This document shows, piece by piece, positions 1-4,727 of a DNA stretch of 5,314 bases (the first letter of the stretch is position 1; every line of letters starts with the position of its first letter). The notes under the pieces were generated by a model. The model did not search any database. It saw only the letters and a list, made by a program, of their open reading frames with translations, and was not told the DNA's origin. Origin of the DNA: Gemmatimonadota bacterium (GTDB lineage: Bacteria > Gemmatimonadota > Gemmatimonadetes > Gemmatimonadales > GWC2-71-9). The position numbers and the translations under genes are program-made. The stretch spans positions 1-5,314 of the forward strand of contig QHVD01000206.1 in NCBI GenBank assembly GCA_003222235.1, read 5' to 3'.

Positions 1-2197
1 GAACGAGGTGATCGAGAATAGGCAGCGCGACTTCGGCCTTTGACTGGTCGAGCAAGGCTTTGGCCAGTAGCAGGTGTGCCCGTAACTGGGACGAAGTGGC
101 CATTGGTTGGCGCGAGATCGCAGAGAGGACGCTCTCGGCTTCGTATGGCGCGCCGACTTTCAGGGCCGCCTCGGCCCCAGCGATAGCGTGAGCAGTGGCT
201 GCGAGGGCGTCGTCGGCGCGCAAGAAGTGCCAGGCGATCTCGAGGCTCAGGGACGGGCCGTCTTCGGCCCGCCGCGTGGCGAGCTGCTCCGCTATCTTGC
301 GATGCAGATGCTGCCGCGCCGGCGCCGCGATGGCATAGTACGCCTGCACTCGGATCAGCTCGTTGCGGAACTCCAGGCCCCAGCGGATCTCCCGCAGGAA
401 CCCCTCCTCCAACAAGCGCGACAGCGCCTCCCCCGCCGCTGGGGGCGAGAGGCCGACCACCTCGTAGAGCGGCAAGTCGGCCAGTCTCCGCCCCAGCACC
501 GCCGCGAGGTCGAGCGCCGCCCGAGCCGCCCGCTCGAGTCGAGGCACCTGTCGCTCGAACACCGCGGCGATCGCCCGCGGGATCCCCACGCGCGCCGCCG
601 GCTGGGTGTTCACGGCCTCGAGATCGCTCAGCAACGAACGCGCCCCGTGCGCAACCCACTCTTTCGTGAGCAGCTCGAGCGCCAGCGGGTTGCCATTGCT
701 CGCCTGGAGGATGCGCGCCGTGGGAACCTCGCCGCTCCGGCCCCCGCCCCCGGCGCCTGCGGCAACCGTCCGGACGAGCCGCTCGGCCGCGTCCGCACCC
801 AGCGGCTCGAGCTCCAGCCACTGAAGTGCCCGGATCGCATGGTCGGAGACGAGCGCGCTCGCCGCCACCGTGCGCAACTCGTGCGTGCGGCCGGTGAGAA
901 TGAGCAACACCCGGCTCTGCGCCAGCTTGCGCGCCACTACGTGCATGATCGCCACGCTGGCGTTGTCCGCCGCATGCAGGTCGTCGGACACCAGCACCAC
1001 CGGACTCTCCTCCGCCGCCGCCTCGAGTGCCTTGAGCACCGCGTCCGCCAGCCGCAACGGGATCACCTCGGCCGCCCACTCCAGCGGCCGCGGCACGCCC
1101 GGGAACGCCTGCAGGATCTCCGGCGCCACCCGTGCCAGCTCGCTCAGCGCCTCAGGCGCGGCGCCCCCGATCGCCCGCTGCAGCGTGAGCTGCTTGATCA
1201 GCTCCGCAAGCACGGCGAAAGGCAGCTCGCGCTCGGCCGCGTACGCCTGCGCTCGCGCCACCACCGCCCCTTCCATCTGGCACGTCGAGACAAACGCGTT
1301 CGTGAGCGTCGTCTTGCCGACTCCCGGCTCGCCCGTGACCACCACGATCCGGGGCGTGCGGCCCCGCACCTCGAGCCAGGCGTCGTACAGCGTCGCGAAC
1401 TCTGCCTCCCGTCCGATCAGCGGCTCCGCCTCGAAGCGCTTCTCCTGACGCTCGGCCACCGCCGCCGGTGCTGCCGGCCGCGGCGCCGCCCGCCGGCCTT
1501 CGCGCAGCAGTCCCGCGATGCGGGCGAGCTCCGGGCTCGGCTTGGCGCCGAGCTCTTCGGCGAGCGCCGCGGCGAAGCGGGCGTAGACCTTGAGCGCGTT
1601 GCTGCGGTCGCCCACCCAGGCCCGCGCTTCCATCAGGCCCCGCACCCCCTCCTCGGCGAGGGGATCGAGCTCGTACAACACCTGCGCGTGCCGCTCCACC
1701 GTCGCGAAATCCCCGACTCGCCGGCCAGCGTCCATCTGCTTCACGAGACAGTCGCGAATCCGGGGCTGGAGCTTCGCCCGCCACTCGTCCTTCCACTGCT
1801 CGAACGCCACCGCCCCCGGCACCTCGAAGCCGTCGAGGAAGGGCCCGCGCACGGGGACGTCGCAGCCGGCGAGATGCTGCAGGTCCACATCCACCCCGCT
1901 CGCGGCGAGCGCCACAGTGGCGCGCTGCACCAGCAGGTGCTCGCGGCCGACGGCGTCCCTGACAACAGTCAGCGCTTGCGCCAGGGAGTGGCGCGCCAGG
2001 GGGGCGGCGGCCGCAGGCCAGAGAAGCTCCATCAGGTAGTCGCGCGTGAAGCGCTTACCCGCCTCGACCGCGAGCCGGATCAAGAGGGCAAAGTGCTTGC
2101 GAGTGCGTAGCTGGAGCTGCTCCCCCGACGCGGTGACCAGCATGGGAGGCCCGAGCAGGAGCAAACGCAGCGGCGGCGCCAAGGCAGGGCCACTCAC
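1..2197 (-). CDS. BTAD/SARP-like transcriptional regulator with AAA/NACHT-type ATPase domain (C-terminus beyond window)
   Basis: A large cytoplasmic regulator, read on the minus strand from GTG at 2197 and still open at base 1 (732 codons seen, no stop). Residues about 10-100 look like an OmpR/SARP-type winged helix (opening RLLLLGPPML, then RTRKHFALLIRLA and FTRDYLMELLWP). Residues about 105-235 look like the all-helical bacterial transcriptional activator domain, including the typical stretch RHAQVLYELDPLAEEGVRGLM. An Ala/Pro-rich linker (236-250) leads to a P-loop ATPase: LIGREAEF at 260, Walker A GEPGVGKTT at 289-297, Walker B VVLVSDDLH at 400-408. From about 540 the protein is helical, and after about 650 it looks TPR-like. 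In this family, ATP-dependent oligomerisation usually controls promoter binding; the signal and targets here are unknown. An in-frame TGA lies shortly upstream and GTG is the first start after it. The DNA-binding domain begins at about residue 10, so later starts would damage it. No clear Shine-Dalgarno precedes it. Family assignment is strong; target genes are unknown. Confidence 0.93.
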   Translation of the reverse strand, partial: MSGPALAPPLRLLLLGPPMLVTASGEQLQLRTRKHFALLIRLAVEAGKRFTRDYLMELLWPAAAAPLARHSLAQALTVVRDAVGREHLLVQRATVALAASGVDVDLQHLAGCDVPVRGPFLDGFEVPGAVAFEQWKDEWRAKLQPRIRDCLVKQMDAGRRVGDFATVERHAQVLYELDPLAEEGVRGLMEARAWVGDRSNALKVYARFAAALAEELGAKPSPELARIAGLLREGRRAAPRPAAPAAVAERQEKRFEAEPLIGREAEFATLYDAWLEVRGRTPRIVVVTGEPGVGKTTLTNAFVSTCQMEGAVVARAQAYAAERELPFAVLAELIKQLTLQRAIGGAAPEALSELARVAPEILQAFPGVPRPLEWAAEVIPLRLADAVLKALEAAAEESPVVLVSDDLHAADNASVAIMHVVARKLAQSRVLLILTGRTHELRTVAASALVSDHAIRALQWLELEPLGADAAERLVRTVAAGAGGGGRSGEVPTARILQASNGNPLALELLTKEWVAHGARSLLSDLEAVNTQPAARVGIPRAIAAVFERQVPRLERAARAALDLAAVLGRRLADLPLYEVVGLSPPAAGEALSRLLEEGFLREIRWGLEFRNELIRVQAYYAIAAPARQHLHRKIAEQLATRRAEDGPSLSLEIAWHFLRADDALAATAHAIAGAEAALKVGAPYEAESVLSAISRQPMATSSQLRAHLLLAKALLDQSKAEVALPILDHLV

Positions 2198-2214
2198 AAC
2201 GTTTCGGACTGCTA

Positions 2215-2245
2215 CTATTAGGCGCCCTCATCAACGCTGTGTCAA
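2215..2245 (-). promoter_or_regulatory. Putative promoter of the BTAD regulator gene
   Basis: On the minus strand a perfect TTGACA (2245-2240) is followed after 19 bp by TAATAG (2220-2215). Transcription would start near 2208, leaving a leader of only about 11 nt before the GTG at 2197, which fits the lack of a clear ribosome binding site. The spacer is longer than the ideal 17 bp and the -10 match is only partial. A promoter with this geometry would need activator help, which agrees with the direct repeat over the -35 element. This is pattern matching only. Confidence 0.4.
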
Positions 2246-2246
2246 C
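2231..2246 (-). repeat. Direct repeat GTTGA/GTTGA, 11-bp period, over the -35 region
   Basis: On the minus strand GTTGA occurs at 2246-2242 and again at 2235-2231, exactly 11 bp apart; the following base is C or T (GTTGAC, GTTGAT). The first copy contains most of the TTGACA -35 element. The second ends 9-10 nt before the putative -10. SARP-type regulators of streptomycetes are known to bind heptamer direct repeats with an 11-bp period overlapping the -35 region, about 8 bp from the -10. The match in geometry suggests autoregulation by the BTAD protein encoded just downstream; this is inference from two short copies. Confidence 0.4.
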
Positions 2247-2421
2247 ACACGGCCAGGAAGGAAGTTAGGAGTGCTACGAGGTGGGCGATCCGTTCCTTTG
2301 CGTAACACCGGCCTGACGATTTTGCCAGTCTAGAACCACAGAGTGGAAGGTTACGCTCGAGGAGTGCGCTACGACGGAACGAGCATGGGTTCCCGACGGG
2401 TCGGGCGCGAGGTGCGGCTGC

Positions 2422-3459
2422 TCATCTCGGCACCCAGCGCCCGTCCTGCAGCAGCTCCGCCACGATGTCCGGCGCCGAACGTCCCGCTGCCTCGGCCGCA
2501 AAATTGATCACCAGCCGGTGCGTGAGCACCGTGGGTGCGACCCCCCTCAGGTCGTCGTAGTCCGGCATCGGCCGGCCGTCGAGCGCCGCCCGGGCCTTCG
2601 CGCCGAGGATCAGGTACTGCGACGCCCGCGGGCCCGCTCCCCAAGCCACGTATTCCTTTATGAAGGGCGGCGCCTCGACGTCCGGGGGCCGCGTCATCCG
2701 CACCAGGGTCACCGCCGCCCGCACCAGCGTCTTGGTCACCGGAATCCGGCGCACCAAATGCTGCAGCGCGAGCACGTCGTCCGCCGTGAGCACGGGACTG
2801 ATCGTCGCCGACAGATCGCCGGTCGTCGCCTCGACGATCGCCTCTTCCTCGTCCTTCGACGGATATTGCACCCGCAGCTCGAACATGAAGCGGTCGAGCT
2901 GCGCTTCCGGGAGGGGATACGTCCCTTCCTGCTCGATTGGGTTCTGGGTTGCGAGCACGAAGAAGGGCGATGGCAGGGAGTGCGTCTGGCCCGCCGCCGT
3001 GACCTGGTGCTCCTGCATCGCCTGCAACAGCGCCGCCTGGGTCTTTGGCGGCGTGCGGTTCACCTCGTCGGCGAGCACGATGTTCGCGAACACAGGCCCT
3101 TTCACGAACCGGAAGGCGCGTTTCCCGCTGCCCTGCTCCTCCTCGATGATCTCCGTGCCGGTGATGTCCGACGGCATGAGATCGGGAGTGAACTGGATGC
3201 GCGAGAACTTGAGGTCGAGCGCCTGGGCCACCGTCTGGACCATGAGGGTCTTCGCGAGCCCGGGCACGCCGAGCAGGAGGGCGTGGCCGCCCGAGAAGAC
3301 GGCCGTGAGGATGCCGTCGAGCACCTCTTGCTGGCCGATGATGCGGCGGCCGACCTGAGCGAGCAGGTCGGCGCGCGCGGAGGAGAGCCGCTCGAGGAGC
3401 TCAACGTCGCCCTGGGGCGGGCGTGAGGGACGCGGCACCGGGGACGGGTTTGGTGTCAT
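2422..3459 (-). CDS. MoxR-family AAA+ ATPase
   Basis: A 345-residue cytoplasmic AAA+ ATPase of the MoxR group. These act as chaperone-like machines that help mature or activate partner proteins, often together with von Willebrand A-domain proteins. All core motifs are present: Walker A GVPGLAKT (64-71), Walker B ending in D131-E132 (ANIVLADEVNR), sensor 1 in FFVLATQNP (N173), the signature PIEQEGTYPLPEAQLDRF with candidate arginine finger R190, and sensor 2 in WGAGPRASQ (R278). The lid domain runs from about 225 to the end. The length is normal and the gene looks intact and active. The ATG at 3459 is chosen; an in-frame TTG at 3468 would add three residues. The first 17 residues are proline-rich and probably disordered. 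The usual downstream partners (DUF58, VWA or Bat proteins) are absent: the next gene on this strand, after 224 bp, is the BTAD regulator. Confidence 0.96.
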   Translation of the reverse strand: MTPNPSPVPRPSRPPQGDVELLERLSSARADLLAQVGRRIIGQQEVLDGILTAVFSGGHALLLGVPGLAKTLMVQTVAQALDLKFSRIQFTPDLMPSDITGTEIIEEEQGSGKRAFRFVKGPVFANIVLADEVNRTPPKTQAALLQAMQEHQVTAAGQTHSLPSPFFVLATQNPIEQEGTYPLPEAQLDRFMFELRVQYPSKDEEEAIVEATTGDLSATISPVLTADDVLALQHLVRRIPVTKTLVRAAVTLVRMTRPPDVEAPPFIKEYVAWGAGPRASQYLILGAKARAALDGRPMPDYDDLRGVAPTVLTHRLVINFAAEAAGRSAPDIVAELLQDGRWVPR

Positions 3460-3570
3460 TGGCCCCAAGGTTACAAAATCGCCCTCTCAGGCGCCACGTT
3501 TGAGTAGACAGCCGGCCGTGCTCGGTGCGATTTGGGACTGCGAGGCGATCGGAAGGAGGGTGCGGCGAAT

Positions 3571-4002
3571 TCAGCGGCCCGGCCGCCGGCAGATCGGGCA
3601 CGGGCCCATGCGCGGCTCCTGCCCGTAGAACAGCAGCACGGGGCCAAGCTGAGCCGTCGTGTCCGCCGTAGTGTCCTGCACGGTCACGCTGAGCGCCATC
3701 GTCTTGCCTGAGACCGAGCCTTGAAATCGCGCGGGGAGCGTGGGACCAACGTAGACGGGATACGCGCGGAGGACGTAGTCCCCCGGCACGTCGAAGCGGC
3801 CGGCGGCGTCGAGCACGATCGCCTGGTGCACGTTTCCGAACGTGCAACGGATGTGCACGTGGGCGCTCGAGTCGTCGGCGATGAGGCCGGCGTTATCCCC
3901 GCCCCACGTTCCCTTGATCGTCCCGCCGGCCGGTCGGGACCCGACGAGCTCGCAGTCGCGGACCAGCATGAGGGCGATCCCTGCGAGGATGGCCTTGTTC
4001 AT
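3571..4002 (-). CDS. Uncharacterised, probably exported small protein with C-terminal CPIC motif
   Basis: I do not recognise a named family. The 143-residue protein has a short basic-hydrophobic N-terminus (K3, then ILAGIALMLV at 5-14) that suggests export. C17 sits where a lipoprotein cysteine would, but it is preceded by V-R-D rather than small residues, so the lipobox is poor. The rest looks beta-rich with little helix: GTWGGDNAGLI at 31-41, AHVHIRCTFG at 47-56, GRFDVPGDYVLRAYP at 68-82. It ends in MGPCPICRRPGR, with a CxxC pair at C135/C138; C53 is the other cysteine. A fold resembling small beta-barrel or beta-sandwich envelope proteins is possible, with the CxxC binding metal or forming a disulfide. 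The ATG at 4002 is the only practical upstream start because an in-frame TGA lies 18 bases before it. It is 111 bp upstream of the MoxR gene on the same strand and divergent from the ATP synthase operon. Its coding status is supported by sensible protein features and consistent GC-rich codons. Confidence 0.8.
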   Translation of the reverse strand: MNKAILAGIALMLVRDCELVGSRPAGGTIKGTWGGDNAGLIADDSSAHVHIRCTFGNVHQAIVLDAAGRFDVPGDYVLRAYPVYVGPTLPARFQGSVSGKTMALSVTVQDTTADTTAQLGPVLLFYGQEPRMGPCPICRRPGR

Positions 4003-4003
4003 G

Positions 4004-4025
4004 AGTCTTTCACAAGTCTTTCACA
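4004..4025. repeat. Perfect 11-bp tandem duplication AGTCTTTCACA x2
   Basis: Two identical, directly adjacent copies of AGTCTTTCACA lie at 4004-4014 and 4015-4025, just upstream of the minus-strand ATG at 4002. Read on the minus strand each copy is TGTGAAAGACT, so the GAAAG that could serve as a weak ribosome binding site is also duplicated. The period is one helical turn, which suits a dimeric winged-helix operator, but replication slippage is an equally simple origin. Confidence 0.7.
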
Positions 4026-4031
4026 AAACTA
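4024..4031 (-). promoter_or_regulatory. Putative promoter box TAGTTTTG for the 143-residue protein gene
   Basis: On the minus strand TAGTTTTG (4031-4024) matches the Bacteroidota -7 consensus TAnnTTTG exactly. It ends 21 nt before the ATG at 4002, leaving room for a short leader. A TTG lies 24 nt upstream (in AATTGTGACG), slightly far for the usual -33 element. The assignment depends on this organism using a Bacteroidota-like housekeeping sigma factor, which is inferred. Confidence 0.3.
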
Positions 4032-4132
4032 CCTCGGCAAGAGAGCCGCCCGTCACAATTGGCCCACGGATCTGCGGTGGTCGAAGCTCATACCACCAAG
4101 TCCCACATAGGGTTGCAGTTCTGCGAGTTTGC

Positions 4133-4163
4133 TTGCGAATTTTTTCACAAGCGCCTAGCTTTG
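4133..4163 (+). promoter_or_regulatory. Putative promoter of the ATP synthase operon (TTG, 20 nt, TAGCTTTG)
   Basis: TAGCTTTG at 4156-4163 is an exact match to the Bacteroidota -7 consensus TAnnTTTG, and TTG at 4133-4135 lies 20 nt upstream, within the spacing seen for that promoter class. Read as an ordinary sigma-70 promoter it would be TTGCGA, 17 bp, TAGCTT, only a partial match. Either reading puts the transcription start at or within a few bases of the GTG at 4168, so the message may have almost no leader. A copy of TTTCACAAG lies inside the spacer at 4143-4151. Confidence 0.4.
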
Positions 4164-4167
4164 CGCC

Positions 4168-4368
4168 GTGCCGGGATCGCTCCGCTACGCCGGGCTCGGA
4201 ATCCAGCTGGCCGCAACGATCCTTGTCGGCGTCCTGGCGGGTCAGTGGATGGACCGCAAGGCTGGAACCGACGGCGTGTTCACGATCCTCGGAGCGTTGC
4301 TCGGGTTCGGTGGGACGCTGTATTCCCTGATTCGGGAACTCTCGAAGGACGATAAGGACGGGCGGTGA
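4168..4368 (+). CDS. atpZ: AtpZ/AtpI-family F0F1 ATP synthase accessory membrane protein
   Basis: A 66-residue inner-membrane protein of the ATPase_gene1 type, usual as the first gene of ATP synthase operons. It has two membrane helices, about 8-27 (YAGLGIQLAATILVGVLAGQ) and about 36-56, joined by the short loop WMDRKAGTDG, which carries the family's conserved Asp (D29) and Gly-Thr. The charged tail LSKDDKDGR ends in the cytoplasm. Members are thought to assist assembly of the c-ring or, in alkaliphilic Bacillus, to form a Mg2+/Ca2+ channel with AtpI; which role applies here is unknown. The GTG at 4168 is the first start after an in-frame TAG at 4156-4158, and the membrane segment begins soon after it. 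No Shine-Dalgarno is visible. The stop overlaps the next start as GTGA, so the two genes are translationally coupled. Confidence 0.9.
   Translation: MPGSLRYAGLGIQLAATILVGVLAGQWMDRKAGTDGVFTILGALLGFGGTLYSLIRELSKDDKDGR
4354..4358 (+). promoter_or_regulatory. Ribosome binding site AAGGA for the AtpI-like gene
   Basis: AAGGA lies six bases before the GTG at 4365, inside the end of the preceding gene. It supports GTG 4365 as the start. The heptamer AAGGACG occurs twice here, nine bases apart. Confidence 0.6.
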
Positions 4369-4721
4369 CGGCGGGCCGCCGCTATCTGGTCGGCGTCGTC
4401 GCGCTTGCCGCGGCGGCTCTGCTCCTTAGCTTGGTCCTGCCGCCGGGCGCCCGGCTAGGGGTGTGGCTCGGGCTGGGCATGGCGCTCGCCGTGCAGGGGC
4501 CGCTCGGCTGGTTCCTGGTGGGCGCGATCGGAACCGAGCGCTTCCTGCTGGTGTGGGCGGTCGGTATCGCCGCACGCCTCGCGGTCGTGGCGGCGAGCGC
4601 GCTGCTGGTGGTCCCGAAGCTGGGACTCCCCCTCGCGCAGACGCTCTTCGCCCTCGTGGGCGTGTTGATGTCCTTCGTCGTAGTCGAGGCGATCGTCTGC
4701 GCCGGGGCGTCAAGGAGTTGA
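4365..4721 (+). CDS. atpI: AtpI-like ATP synthase accessory membrane protein (four helices)
   Basis: A 118-residue, very hydrophobic inner-membrane protein with four predicted helices at about 7-25, 31-54, 59-83 and 88-112. Length, topology and position directly between the AtpZ-like gene and atpB match ATP synthase protein I, which is not part of the finished enzyme but helps assemble the c-ring. Charged residues inside the membrane region are few: E58-R59 in the loop after helix 2 (GAIGTERFLLVWA), R71 in helix 3 and E108 in helix 4. It starts with GTG at 4365, overlapping the previous stop by four bases, and ends six bases before atpB. Sequence conservation in this family is low, so the call rests more on context than on motifs; an unrelated small membrane protein at this spot is the alternative. 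Confidence 0.75.
   Translation: MTAGRRYLVGVVALAAAALLLSLVLPPGARLGVWLGLGMALAVQGPLGWFLVGAIGTERFLLVWAVGIAARLAVVAASALLVVPKLGLPLAQTLFALVGVLMSFVVVEAIVCAGASRS
4712..4717 (+). promoter_or_regulatory. Ribosome binding site AAGGAG for atpB
   Basis: AAGGAG lies ten bases before the ATG at 4728 and overlaps the last codons of the preceding gene. It is the strongest Shine-Dalgarno in the window and fixes the atpB start. It also shows that the organism does use Shine-Dalgarno initiation, in contrast to the bare starts at 4168 and 2197. Confidence 0.65.
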
Positions 4722-4727
4722 GGTGCG

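Noticed and set aside
107..2110. A 667-codon plus-strand open frame
   Set aside because: It is antisense to the BTAD gene. Its translation is Arg/His/Pro/Gln-rich low-complexity sequence without domains, while the minus strand gives clear wHTH, BTAD and Walker motifs in one frame.
2376..2393. GGAAC/GTTCC hairpin downstream of the MoxR gene as a terminator
   Set aside because: Only five base pairs with an eight-base loop, and no T-run follows on the minus strand.
2518..3426. A 302-codon plus-strand open frame
   Set aside because: It is antisense to the MoxR gene and rich in Arg, Glu and His with no recognisable fold; an artefact of GC-rich codons.
3466..3468. TTG at 3468 as the MoxR start
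   Set aside because: It adds only M-G-P before the ATG at 3459, and ATG is the better start codon; not excluded.
3474..3493. CGCC-GGCG hairpin followed by ATTTT as a terminator between the CPIC gene and the MoxR gene
   Set aside because: A four-base-pair stem is too weak, and it lies within 40 bases of the MoxR start where a promoter is equally likely.
4059..4355. A 98-codon plus-strand frame overlapping the AtpZ-like gene
   Set aside because: It runs out of frame through a clear two-helix AtpZ protein and has no membrane segments or conserved motif.
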